64,000 nucleotides of DNA from Bacillota bacterium (GTDB lineage: Bacteria; Bacillota; Clostridia; Oscillospirales; Acutalibacteraceae). How positions within the stretch are numbered: position 1 is the first letter of the stretch; each line of letters opens with the position of its first letter. The stretch is taken from contig JAEWYE010000027.1 of NCBI GenBank assembly GCA_023458755.1, forward strand, positions 1 to 64,000, read 5' to 3'. The notes beneath the pieces are model-generated. The model was not told where the DNA came from. It was given only the letters and a program-made list of their open reading frames with translations, and did not search any database. Below, in pieces: positions 17,893 to 27,125 of this stretch. A program made the position numbers and the translations under genes.

Positions 17893-17922
17893 GAATATGT
17901 CCGCTTTTTCCTGCATACATAT
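17893..17922 (+). promoter_or_regulatory. Candidate sigma-E promoter before yabP-yabQ
   Basis: GAATATG (17893-17899), exactly 14 bases, then CATACATAT (17914-17922). This fits the mother-cell sigma-E consensus (ATA in -35, CATACA in -10). Transcription would begin near 17929, ahead of the GTAGGGGG site of yabP. Confidence 0.7.
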
Positions 17923-17949
17923 GACTATGAAATTGTAGGGGGTAGTCAT

Positions 17950-18231
17950 ATGGTAGAGGAAAAAAAGGCAGTAAAAGTGCCTCACAGTATTATTCTGGAA
18001 AACCGCAAGTCTCTTACCGCTACCGGTGTCTCCAATGTGGACAGCTTTGATGAGCAGACCATTGTGGCATATACGGATCTTGGCGAACTGGTAATCAAGG
18101 GCAGAAATCTGCACATTAACAAACTCAATATCGAAACCGGAGAATTGACACTGAACGGAGACATCACATCCATGTCTTATTCGGATAATCAGCCATCCAG
18201 CGCTGGCTTCTTTTCGAAGATGTTTAAGTAG
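17950..18231 (+). CDS. yabP: Sporulation protein YabP
   Basis: YabP is a small sporulation protein made in the mother cell. The 93-residue sequence shows the YabP family core: HSIILENRKSLTATGVSNVDSFDEQTIVAYTDLGELVIKG split by typical beta turns, then NIETGELTLNGDITSMSYSD. No membrane helix is present. Its fold resembles the YqfC/YabP family. It has a probable sigma-E promoter 30 bases upstream. Its 3' end is 14 bases before yabQ, so both form one sporulation unit. Presence of this gene supports an endospore-forming organism. Confidence 0.93.
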   Translation: MVEEKKAVKVPHSIILENRKSLTATGVSNVDSFDEQTIVAYTDLGELVIKGRNLHINKLNIETGELTLNGDITSMSYSDNQPSSAGFFSKMFK

Positions 18232-18245
18232 AGGGGTGATTCCGT

Positions 18246-18824
18246 TTGGAAGTTTCTCTGGCAGCGCAGTCCCAGGGATTCCTGACATCCTGCATTGTCG
18301 GATTTGCATTGGGTGCGTTTTACGATATTTTTCGGATTCTCCGCATTTTATTCAGAACCGAAAAGCGCCATGTCTTTTTTCAGGATATATTTTTCATGGC
18401 CTGTGCCGCGGTCGTTACCTTCTTACTGGCGCTGGCTGTCAACTGGGGCGAACTTCGTTTTTTTATTCTGGCCGGCGAGATCATCGGCATATGCGTTTAT
18501 TATCTGACCGTGGGTGAAGTAACGGTTCGCATCGCAAAACTTATTTATAAATTTCTATACTGCATTTACAAATTTATTCGGAAGTTTCTTTTACGCCCAA
18601 TTGCCCGTCTGCTTTTGCGTTTTGGTAAATTCCTTTCCACAAAATGCAAAGAACTTATCAAATGTCGAAAAAAAATCAGCTTAAATAGAAAAAAAGCCTT
18701 GAAACCTCATCACAAAGTAGTGTATAATCAAGCTAACACCATTAAACAAGAGAATGGTGGAAAAGCTGGGAGGGGGCACTGCTTGCGCGATGAAAGTTAT
18801 CAAACAAAAAAAGCAAAAAGGTAG
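18246..18824 (+). CDS. yabQ: Spore cortex protein YabQ
   Basis: YabQ is a membrane protein of the outer forespore membrane needed for cortex assembly in Bacillus. The 192-residue protein has hydrophobic helices near 8-30, 45-66 and 70-88, with the family segment GALYDIFRILR-like (here GAFYDIFRILRIL) near residue 24. The TTG start follows GAGGGGTGAT by 5 bases. The C-terminal third is strongly basic (KCRKKISLNRKKALKPHHK) and holds the divIC promoter in its DNA. The end overlaps divIC by 35 bases. Transcription probably comes from the sigma-E site before yabP. Confidence 0.9.
   Translation: MEVSLAAQSQGFLTSCIVGFALGAFYDIFRILRILFRTEKRHVFFQDIFFMACAAVVTFLLALAVNWGELRFFILAGEIIGICVYYLTVGEVTVRIAKLIYKFLYCIYKFIRKFLLRPIARLLLRFGKFLSTKCKELIKCRKKISLNRKKALKPHHKVVYNQANTIKQENGGKAGRGHCLRDESYQTKKAKR
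18699..18728 (+). promoter_or_regulatory. Sigma-A promoter inside yabQ, for divIC
   Basis: TTGAAA (18699-18704), 18 bases, then a perfect TATAAT (18723-18728). It lies within the yabQ coding region and would give divIC vegetative expression independent of the sporulation promoter. Confidence 0.75.
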
Positions 18825-19092
18825 CATTCTGCTGCGTATAGCAATTTTTGCTTTTGCAGCTTATATTGTTGTTGCCCTTGTTAACCAGCAGGTTCAAATC
18901 AGTGAGAAACGTCAGCAGCTAACAGATCTTCAGCAGCAGCTCAAAGTTCAGGAAATTAAAAACGACGACATAAAACACGCTTTAAAATCCGGCACAAATG
19001 CGAGCAGTGACTACATTGAGCGCGTAGCCCGCGAAGAGCTCGATTTTGCAAAGCCCGGCGAACGTGTTTTTGTAAATATATCCGGTAATTAA
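18790..19092 (+). CDS. divIC: Septum formation initiator DivIC
   Basis: DivIC is a bitopic division protein that works with FtsL and DivIB at the septum. The 100-residue protein has a basic N-terminus (MKVIKQKKQKG), one membrane helix (about 13-31), a coiled coil (QISEKRQQLTDLQQQL), and the typical end YIERVAREELDFAKPGERVF. ATG 18790 is preferred; an upstream ATG at 18754 has no site. GGGAGGGGG lies about 12 bases before ATG 18790. It overlaps yabQ and shares its transcript with the S1-domain gene. Confidence 0.93.
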   Translation: MKVIKQKKQKGSILLRIAIFAFAAYIVVALVNQQVQISEKRQQLTDLQQQLKVQEIKNDDIKHALKSGTNASSDYIERVAREELDFAKPGERVFVNISGN

Positions 19093-19125
19093 AAGCCCTA
19101 ATTTTAAGGAGGAAATTATTACTGT

Positions 19126-19572
19126 ATGCAGCTTGATGTAGGAACAATCCTAGAAGGCAAGGTAACAGGAATTACAAAATTCGGTGCGTTTGTTGAGTTA
19201 CCAGGCGGCAAAACCGGCATGGTACATATTTCAGAGGTAGCGCCCACTTTTGTCAAGGAAATCCGCGATTACGTTACCGAGAATCAAACAGTCAAGGTGA
19301 AAGTATTAAGTGTTGGCGAAGACGGCAAAGTCAGTCTTTCCATTAAAAAGGCGATGGAACCGGCACCCCGTGCCGCAGCCACTTTTGCACCCCGTCCCGC
19401 AAGACCGGGAAACTACGAGTGGCAGGCAAACCGCCGCAATGATTCCGGCAGCTTTGAAGATATGATGAACCGGTTTAAACAGACAAGCGATGAGAAAATG
19501 TCCGACCTTAAAAAATGTGTAGAGTCCAAACGCGGCGGCTTTTCTAAGCACGGATCCGGTCAGCCGAGGTAA
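19126..19572 (+). CDS. S1-domain RNA-binding protein (YabR-like)
   Basis: This 148-residue protein starts with one S1 domain (about 1-70: MQLDVGTILEGKVTGITKFGA, LPGGKTGMVHISEVA, VKVKVLSVGEDGKVSLSIKK). An Arg/Pro-rich linker and a charged tail follow. It corresponds to YabR (general stress protein 13 family), which binds RNA or ribosomes. In Bacillus yabR also follows divIC. A specific target is not known. A strong terminator lies 20 bases downstream. Confidence 0.9.
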   Translation: MQLDVGTILEGKVTGITKFGAFVELPGGKTGMVHISEVAPTFVKEIRDYVTENQTVKVKVLSVGEDGKVSLSIKKAMEPAPRAAATFAPRPARPGNYEWQANRRNDSGSFEDMMNRFKQTSDEKMSDLKKCVESKRGGFSKHGSGQPR

Positions 19573-19594
19573 CCCATCCGAATAAAATAGTTGG

Positions 19595-19622
19595 AAGCGG
19601 AGTGTTCGCACTCCGCTTTTTC
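19595..19622 (+). terminator. Intrinsic terminator after the yabR-like gene
   Basis: AAGCGGAGTG-TTCG-CACTCCGCTT, a perfect 10-bp stem with a UUCG-type tetraloop, then TTT. Confidence 0.93.
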
Positions 19623-19685
19623 TGTGCATTTGTATAAATTTTTTTAAGAACATTCAAATTGGAATTCGTATAACGGAGGAAAACC

Positions 19686-20840
19686 ATGTTACTGATTCAC
19701 GCAAATATCCATACTATGACAGGCACCAATATCGAAGACGGCTGTGTCCGTGTCAAAAACGGTGTTATTTCAGAAATATCTTCGGATTTACTGAAAGCAA
19801 ATCCGGATGAAGAGGTCATTGATGCCGGGGGCGATAGCCTGTATCCCGGCTTTATTGATGCGCATACGCATTTAGGCATGTGGGAAGATGGCTTAACTTT
19901 TGAGGGTGACGACGGCAATGAAGATACCGATCCTATTACTCCGCAGCTTCGCGCCATAGACGCGGTCAATCCGTTGGACCCCTGCTTCCGCGAGGCACTC
20001 GCTGCCGGTGTTACGACCGTAGTGACCGGGCCGGGCAGCGCAAACCCCATCGGCGGACAACTGGCCGCAATGAAAACCTACGGCCGCTGCATCGACGATA
20101 TGCTGATAAAAGCGCCGGTTGCCATGAAAATAGCATTGGGCGAAAACCCGAAATCAGTCTATCACGGCAAAAATCAGGCGCCCGTTACGCGTATGGGTAC
20201 AGCCGCTTTGATTCGGGAACAGCTTTTCAAGGCACAGCACTATCTGGACGAAGCGGAGCGAGCAAAATCGGATGAGGATTTTGACGCGCCGGAGTTCGAT
20301 ATCAAATGCGAAGCGCTTATTCCCGTTCTGAAAGGCGAAGTGGAGGTGCATTTTCACGCGCACCGAGCCGACGACATCTTTACCGCTATCCGCATAGCAA
20401 AAGAGTTTCATCTCAATTATGTGATTGTCCACGGAACGGAAGGACACCTAATTGCGGAAAACCTGAAAAAAGAAAATGTCCGTGTGCTTTCCGGCCCCTT
20501 CCTTTGTGACCGCAGCAAGCCGGAGTTGAAAAATTTAACCCCCGCCTGTCCCGGAATTCTTGCGAAAAACGGCATACATACCGCAATTATTACGGACCAT
20601 CCGGTTATTCCGCTGCAATATCTGCCCACCTGCGCCGGGCTGGCGGTGCGCGAAGGGATGAATCCGGAAGATGCACTGCGTGCCATCACCATTTGTCCGG
20701 CTCAAATCTGCGGTATTGACAGTCGTGTCGGCTCCATTGAAGTCGGCAAAGACGCGGATTTACTTTTGTTCTCGGATGACCCGCTTTCCATGACCGCCAA
20801 ACCCAAAATGGTGTTCGCGGCGGGCAAACGAGTCTTATAA
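19686..20840 (+). CDS. Amidohydrolase (imidazolonepropionase-like)
   Basis: This 384-residue protein has the amidohydrolase fold with metal ligands in the segments GFIDAHTHLGMW (about 54-65), VEVHFHAHRADD (about 219-230), YVIVHGTEG and IITDHPVIPL. The C-terminal beta-sandwich piece ends in VGSIEVGKDADLLLFSDDPL. It belongs to the group often called imidazolonepropionase-like hydrolases, many of which hydrolyse dipeptides or cyclic amides. The substrate is unknown. It has a GGAGG site, follows a terminator, and sits 24 bases ahead of the fumarase alpha gene, so they may be co-transcribed. Confidence 0.9.
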   Translation: MLLIHANIHTMTGTNIEDGCVRVKNGVISEISSDLLKANPDEEVIDAGGDSLYPGFIDAHTHLGMWEDGLTFEGDDGNEDTDPITPQLRAIDAVNPLDPCFREALAAGVTTVVTGPGSANPIGGQLAAMKTYGRCIDDMLIKAPVAMKIALGENPKSVYHGKNQAPVTRMGTAALIREQLFKAQHYLDEAERAKSDEDFDAPEFDIKCEALIPVLKGEVEVHFHAHRADDIFTAIRIAKEFHLNYVIVHGTEGHLIAENLKKENVRVLSGPFLCDRSKPELKNLTPACPGILAKNGIHTAIITDHPVIPLQYLPTCAGLAVREGMNPEDALRAITICPAQICGIDSRVGSIEVGKDADLLLFSDDPLSMTAKPKMVFAAGKRVL

Positions 20841-20864
20841 ATCTGTTAAGTGAGGAATGCAGCG

Positions 20865-21707
20865 ATGAGAGAGATTCCTGCCAGAGAAATTACCGAGGCG
20901 GTACGCCGCCTCTGCGTAGAAACCAACCGTGTTCTTCCCGCTGATTTGGAACAGGAAATTCACAACGCCGTTGGGCGGGAAACGAGTGATATCGGAAAAG
21001 CGATTCTGAACGATCTTTGTGAGAATATGGATGCCGCGCGTGAACTGCAAATTCCTATTTGTCAGGATACGGGAATGGCGGTCGTGTTTGCCGATGTCGG
21101 GCAAGATGTTCACATTACGGGCGGTTTGCTGGAAGACGCAGTCAACGAGGGCGTGCGGCAGGGATATGTGCAGGGTATGCTGCGCTGTTCCGTCGTTTCC
21201 GACCCGATACAAAGGGGAAATACCGGTGACAATACTCCTGCTGTTCTTCATACGCGCCTTGTCACTGGAAATCAGATTTCTATTACGGTGGCCCCGAAAG
21301 GCTTCGGCAGTGAGAATATGAGCAGAATCCGTATGTTTACGCCGTCTGCCACACGCGCGGACATTGTCGATTTTGTGGCGGAAACCGCACGGATCGCGGG
21401 CAGTAATCCATGCCCGCCCATGGTTCTCGGCGTTGGAATCGGCGGCGATTTTGAACTGTGTGCGCTGCTGGCGAAAAAGGCGCTCTGCCGTTCTGTTTCA
21501 CAGCGCAATGCCAATCCGTTTTACGCGCAGCTCGAGCAGGATATGCTGGATGCGGTCAACCGTCTCGGCATCGGTCCGCAGGGGTTTGGCGGCAAGGCAA
21601 CGGCACTTTCTCTCAATATTGAGCAGTATGCGACACATATCGCCGGGCTTCCGGTGGCGGTAAATGTCGGATGTCATGTTACTAGGCATAAAAATACAAC
21701 AATTTAG
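20865..21707 (+). CDS. fumA: Fumarate hydratase class I, alpha subunit (or related tartrate dehydratase alpha)
   Basis: This 280-residue protein is the alpha subunit of a two-subunit 4Fe-4S hydro-lyase (fumarate to malate or relatives). The iron-sulfur ligands of the family map to cysteines in CQDTGMAVVF (about Cys62), NPCPPMVLGVGIGGDFE (about Cys184) and GCHVTRH at the C-terminus (about Cys270). The start is ATG 20865, because AGTGAGGA lies 8 bases before it; GTG 20850 has none. The beta subunit (about 180 residues), normally directly downstream, is absent from the window. Family members split between fumarase and L(+)-tartrate dehydratase; the sequence does not decide. Confidence 0.88.
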   Translation: MREIPAREITEAVRRLCVETNRVLPADLEQEIHNAVGRETSDIGKAILNDLCENMDAARELQIPICQDTGMAVVFADVGQDVHITGGLLEDAVNEGVRQGYVQGMLRCSVVSDPIQRGNTGDNTPAVLHTRLVTGNQISITVAPKGFGSENMSRIRMFTPSATRADIVDFVAETARIAGSNPCPPMVLGVGIGGDFELCALLAKKALCRSVSQRNANPFYAQLEQDMLDAVNRLGIGPQGFGGKATALSLNIEQYATHIAGLPVAVNVGCHVTRHKNTTI

Positions 21708-21913
21708 TGCAGAAATACTTCCATTTATTTGTTGATTATGTTATATTATAAGTACTGGAACAATTGCATAATTATTTAGAAAATATTTTTGCAGGCAGGA
21801 ATTTGTGAGCGGGAATATGAAATACTTCCTATTAGGAGCTGTTCCAGAAGTCGGTGAATTTGCCGAAATACTATTCTGTAAAAGTCTAACAAAAAGGGAG
21901 ATGCTAGTTTATC
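21708..21913 (+). other. Candidate structured leader of hpf
   Basis: 206 bases between fumA and hpf with no open frame. It contains CTGGAACA (21755-21762) and TGTTCCAG (21840-21847), an 8-bp long-range pair. A local hairpin GGAA/TTCC sits near 21812-21829, and TCC-TATT-AGGA next to it. GAAATACTTCC occurs twice (about 21712 and 21819). AT-rich sequence at 21735-21752 could hold a promoter (TATATT, TATAAG), but no good -35 is seen. The layout resembles the long leader RNAs found before raiA/hpf genes in Clostridia; this is unproven. Confidence 0.4.
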
Positions 21914-22453
21914 ATGAAAATTTCAGTTATCGGAAGAAAAGTCAATCTGAAAGAAAATTTTAAAGATTTAGCAAAGAAAAAACTATCCCGCTTTGACAGA
22001 ATTTTTAGCGAGGATGCCGAAGCAAACGTTGTGGTTACTTTGGAACGCAACCGTCAGGTCGTTGAAATTACGGTTAAACAGCCGGGCATGATGTGCCGCG
22101 CCGAAGCTGCGGACGATGAAATGAACGACGCGCTCGATCAGGTAATCAGTGCGCTGGGCAGGCAAATCCGTAAAAATAAAACAAAACTTGAAAAGCAAAT
22201 TCATTCCGAAGCGCTCGACATGTATGTTCAGGATTACCTGAACACCGACGAGCCGGATGAGGAATCCGAATTTAAAATCATGCGCACCAAGCATTTCTTT
22301 GTAAAGCCGCTCAGTGTGGAAGAGGCAATTCTGCAAATGAATCTGCTCGGTCATCAGTTCTTTATGTTCCGCGATGAGCATACCGGCGAAATCAATGTTG
22401 TTTATAAACGCAAAGACGGCAATTACGGCTTGTTGGAGCCGGATGTGGAATAA
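21914..22453 (+). CDS. hpf: Ribosome hibernation promoting factor, long form
   Basis: HPF dimerises 70S ribosomes into inactive 100S particles in stationary phase. The 179-residue protein has the N-terminal YfiA domain (about 1-95, MKISVIGRKVNL through VISALGRQIRKNKTKL), a linker, and the C-terminal dimerisation domain (about 120-178: IMRTKHFFVKPLSVEEAILQ, QFFMFRDEHTGEINVVYKR). Thus it is the long form usual in Gram-positive bacteria. The ATG follows AAAGGGAGATG by 8 bases. It is bounded by its own leader and a GC-rich hairpin, so it is probably monocistronic. Confidence 0.97.
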   Translation: MKISVIGRKVNLKENFKDLAKKKLSRFDRIFSEDAEANVVVTLERNRQVVEITVKQPGMMCRAEAADDEMNDALDQVISALGRQIRKNKTKLEKQIHSEALDMYVQDYLNTDEPDEESEFKIMRTKHFFVKPLSVEEAILQMNLLGHQFFMFRDEHTGEINVVYKRKDGNYGLLEPDVE

Positions 22454-22461
22454 AAAGCATT

Positions 22462-22494
22462 GCGGGGGCTGCGCTTTGTTCGCGGCCCCCGCTT
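22462..22494 (+). terminator. GC-rich hairpin after hpf
   Basis: GCGGGGGC-TGCG pairs with CGCG-GCCCCCGC, 12 bp with one G-T, loop CTTTGTT. The T tail is short (TT), so termination may be incomplete. Confidence 0.7.
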
Positions 22495-22535
22495 AATCTG
22501 AAAGAATTTACAGTTAATGGAGTGTAAAAAAACAA

Positions 22536-23663
22536 ATGGAAAAATTCAAACTGGTTTGCCCGTGTCTGCTTGGTATTGAGGGACTGGTCGGCGACGAACT
22601 GCGTAAAATGGACGCCAAAAATGTTGAACCTCAAAACGGCAGAGTGGTTTTTGACGGTGATGCCGAAATGCTTGCCCGCGCGAATATTTGTTCCCGCTAC
22701 AGCGAACGCGTGCTGGTACTTATGGGTACATTTACCGCGAAAACCTTCGAGCAGCTGTTTGAAGGTGTAAAGGCTCTGCCGTGGGAAAACTGGATCGGCA
22801 AAACGGACATGTTTCCGGTAAAGGGCAGAAGTCTCAGTTCCAAGCTTTCCAGCGTTCCCGACTGTCAGGCAATCATCAAAAAGGCGGTCGTTGAGCGCTT
22901 AAAACTGAAATATAAGATTCCGTGGTTTGAAGAAACCGGGAACCTCTACCAAATACAGTTCCTGATTATGAAGGATACGGTCAGCGTGATGCTCGACACC
23001 TCCGGCGCGGGACTGCACAAGCGCGGTTACCGCGCGAATTCCACCGAAGCGCCGATTAAAGAAACGCTTGCCGCCGCCATGGCGTACCTTGCGCGTGTGC
23101 GTACAGACGCAAATTTTATCGACCCGTTTTGCGGTTCCGGTACGATTTTAATTGAAGCCGCGCTTTACGCCATGAATATTGCGCCGGGTATGCGCCGCCA
23201 TTTTACCGCCGAGAATTGGGCAAGCATCGACCAAAAGGTTTGGATGCGTGAAAAAGAACGCGCACAGGATTTGGTTCTCCGTGATGCGGCATTTGTCGGT
23301 ACCGGTTACGATATTGACGGCGCGGCGGTTGCCCTCACCCTTGAAAACGCAAAAAAAGCGGGTGTCATTTCCCACATCAAAGCGGAAAAACGCGACATTC
23401 ACGATTTTCAGGCGGTTGGCGAATACGGCAATGTTATCTGCAATCCGCCGTATGGCGAGCGTTTGCTGGACATAAAACAAGCAGAAGAGCTATATACTGC
23501 AATGGGAAAAGTTTTCACCAGCCGGCACGGTTGGAGCTATTCGATTATCAGTCCGGATGAGACCTTTGAGGAGTGCTTTGGCCGACCGGCGGACCGCCGC
23601 AGAAAGCTCTACAACGGCATGATCAAATGTCAGCTCTACATGTACTATAAATCAAACCCGTAA
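22536..23663 (+). CDS. THUMP-domain class I SAM-dependent RNA methyltransferase (RlmL/YpsC-like)
   Basis: This 375-residue enzyme would methylate guanine N2 in 23S rRNA. An N-terminal THUMP region (about 1-155) is followed by a Rossmann methyltransferase domain. The SAM loop is DPFCGSG (196-202) and the catalytic motif is NPPY (303-306), typical of N-methylation of exocyclic amines. Length and order of domains match Bacillus YpsC and the N-terminal half of E. coli RlmL. The exact rRNA position cannot be read from sequence. It follows hpf by 82 bases and may be read through from it. Confidence 0.9.
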   Translation: MEKFKLVCPCLLGIEGLVGDELRKMDAKNVEPQNGRVVFDGDAEMLARANICSRYSERVLVLMGTFTAKTFEQLFEGVKALPWENWIGKTDMFPVKGRSLSSKLSSVPDCQAIIKKAVVERLKLKYKIPWFEETGNLYQIQFLIMKDTVSVMLDTSGAGLHKRGYRANSTEAPIKETLAAAMAYLARVRTDANFIDPFCGSGTILIEAALYAMNIAPGMRRHFTAENWASIDQKVWMREKERAQDLVLRDAAFVGTGYDIDGAAVALTLENAKKAGVISHIKAEKRDIHDFQAVGEYGNVICNPPYGERLLDIKQAEELYTAMGKVFTSRHGWSYSIISPDETFEECFGRPADRRRKLYNGMIKCQLYMYYKSNP

Positions 23664-23790
23664 GCAGGGCGCGTTTTCGTGTAAGCTAAGGCATGGGAGA
23701 GGGCGGCAAGCCGGCCTCTCTGCATGAATGCGCATGGAGAGTGCACAGAAGGCGTTTGTTTGGCAAATTTATTTGTTGGGGGGAGTTCGC

Positions 23791-24693
23791 ATGCGTTACG
23801 TTTTCATTTTTAATCCGGCGGCCGGAAAAAAGGACCCGTATCCTACATACTATCCAATCATAAAAACCTATTGTGAGGAACAGGGCTTGTCCTACACCTG
23901 CTTTGTTACAAAGTACCCGATGCATGCAGAAGAGCTTGCAAAAAAGGAGGGTGCAAAAGGCGATGATGTCCGGATTTACGGTGTAGGCGGAGACGGTACG
24001 CTGCGCGAAATTGCCGCGGGCACATTCGGTATGGAGAATGTGGAAATCGGCATCATTCCGTGCGGTTCCGGTGATGACTATGTTCGCATGTTCGGTAGAA
24101 AAGAGACGTTTCAGTCCCTTCCCAAACAAATTGGGGCGAAATCCCGCATTGTCGATATGATACGGTACAACGATGGATTTGCGCTGAACCTTTGTTCCAT
24201 CGGTCTGGACGCGGCAGTCGCCTATAATATGACGAAGTTCAAAAAGATGCCGCTGATTACCGGCTCCATGGCGTATGACTTAGCGCTCGTCAAGGTGTTT
24301 CTTGGCAAAATCGGCAACGAGCTGAAAATTACCATTGACGGTGACAAGGAGTACAGCGGAAATTATTTGTTTGCGGTAGCCGCTAACGGCAACTATTACG
24401 GCGGCGGATACTGCGGCGCGCCGGAAGCGATACCCGATGACGGTCTTCTTGATTTTGTCCTGATACGAACCCCAAAGCTGCGGCAGGTGCCCGCAATGGT
24501 TCGCCTTTACAAAGCGGGCAAGCATTATCACGCAAAAGAGTTCGAAGGTCTTTTGGAGCATTGCCGCGGCACACATATGCATGTGACCGCTCAAACGCCG
24601 GCGGTCGGGAATTTTGACGGCGAATGCAAATACATATCCAATGTGTTTTTTGAGGAAATCCCGCATGCGGCGCGCTTTATCGTGCCGGAATAA
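23791..24693 (+). CDS. Diacylglycerol/lipid kinase family protein (YegS/DgkB-like)
   Basis: A 300-residue lipid kinase of the DAGK catalytic-domain family. It shows the nucleotide-binding start FIFNPAAGKK, the glycine loop GVGGDGTLREI (about 69-79), and the segment GIIPCGSGDDYVRMF that replaces the usual GTGND motif. Members phosphorylate diacylglycerol or other lipids at the membrane. ATG 23791 follows GGGGGGAG by 6 bases; a longer frame from 23728 lacks a site. It ends before a terminator. Confidence 0.9.
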   Translation: MRYVFIFNPAAGKKDPYPTYYPIIKTYCEEQGLSYTCFVTKYPMHAEELAKKEGAKGDDVRIYGVGGDGTLREIAAGTFGMENVEIGIIPCGSGDDYVRMFGRKETFQSLPKQIGAKSRIVDMIRYNDGFALNLCSIGLDAAVAYNMTKFKKMPLITGSMAYDLALVKVFLGKIGNELKITIDGDKEYSGNYLFAVAANGNYYGGGYCGAPEAIPDDGLLDFVLIRTPKLRQVPAMVRLYKAGKHYHAKEFEGLLEHCRGTHMHVTAQTPAVGNFDGECKYISNVFFEEIPHAARFIVPE

Positions 24694-24702
24694 ACAAAAA
24701 TC

Positions 24703-24733
24703 AGCCGTTGTCGTGTTTGACAGCGGCTTTTTT
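24703..24733 (+). terminator. Intrinsic terminator after the lipid kinase gene
   Basis: AGCCGTTGTC pairs with GACAGCGGCT (10 bp, one G-T), loop about 6 bases, then TTTTTT. Confidence 0.9.
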
Positions 24734-24734
24734 C

Positions 24735-24788
24735 GGCTTTGCCGCCCTCACCCTCTCGGCTGGCGCGCGGAAGCGCGCAATAGTTGAG
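24735..24788 (+). repeat. Dispersed two-hairpin repeat, copy A (5'-truncated)
   Basis: CGGC-TTT-GCCG (remains of hairpin 1), a CACCCTC spacer, then hairpin 2 GCGCGC-GGAA-GCGCGC and the end CAATAGTTGAG. It matches the copies near 28.7, 45.5 and 49.1 kb. Here it directly follows the lipid kinase terminator. Confidence 0.75.
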
Positions 24789-24933
24789 TTGAGCCTGAAA
24801 ATGTTCTGAAATTTGGTTGGGCTTTTAAATTACTGGTTTGTTCAATAGATATTATTTATATTTTCTGAATTTGAATAAAATCGGAAACAAATGTAAATAA
24901 TTTATGAAATTGCATTTATTAGAGAAAAACCTC
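24789..24933 (+). other. AT-rich gene-free spacer before groES promoter
   Basis: Together with the terminator, repeat A and the groES control region this makes up a 334-base gap between genes. Nothing further is recognisable in these 145 bases; they are strongly AT-rich, as often seen upstream of strong promoters. Confidence 0.5.
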
Positions 24934-24962
24934 TTGATTTTTCCATTATAAATGGCTAAAAT
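24934..24962 (+). promoter_or_regulatory. Sigma-A promoter of groES-groEL
   Basis: TTGATT (24934-24939), 17 bases, TAAAAT (24957-24962). The predicted start point near 24969 falls at the left edge of CIRCE. Confidence 0.85.
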
Positions 24963-24967
24963 AAGTC

Positions 24968-24994
24968 TTAGCACTCAAGGGAATGGAGTGCTAA
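24968..24994 (+). promoter_or_regulatory. CIRCE operator (HrcA binding site)
   Basis: TTAGCACTC, 9 bases, GAGTGCTAA: a perfect match to the CIRCE inverted repeat. HrcA repressor binds it and releases it on heat shock. hrcA itself is not in the window. Confidence 0.98.
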
Positions 24995-25015
24995 CCAAAA
25001 TCATCAATATTTTAA

Positions 25016-25312
<297 letters not shown>

Positions 25313-25334
25313 GTTTGCAAATTCATTTTTATAA

Positions 25335-26993
<1,659 letters not shown>

Positions 26994-27020
26994 TCCACAA
27001 ATACCCCTTGCTGAAAGTTG

Positions 27021-27051
27021 GCGGATGCCGCGTCTGCGGCATCCGCTTTTT
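27021..27051 (+). terminator. Intrinsic terminator of groESL
   Basis: GCGGATGCCGC and GCGGCATCCGC, a perfect 11-bp stem with a 4-base loop, then TTTTT. Confidence 0.95.
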
Positions 27052-27062
27052 CGTATTTTTCC

Positions 27063-27091
27063 TTGTAGATTTATACCGAATATGGTATAAT
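27063..27091 (+). promoter_or_regulatory. Sigma-A promoter of miaB operon
   Basis: TTGTAG (27063-27068), 17 bases, perfect TATAAT (27086-27091), 35 bases before the miaB start. Confidence 0.8.
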
Positions 27092-27125
27092 AAAGTATAT
27101 TTTATACAAGTGGAGGTATACCCTT

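Noticed and set aside
18663..18669. Spo0A box as a firm feature
   Set aside because: A single 7-base match inside a coding region is expected by chance; kept only as a comment under the divIC promoter.
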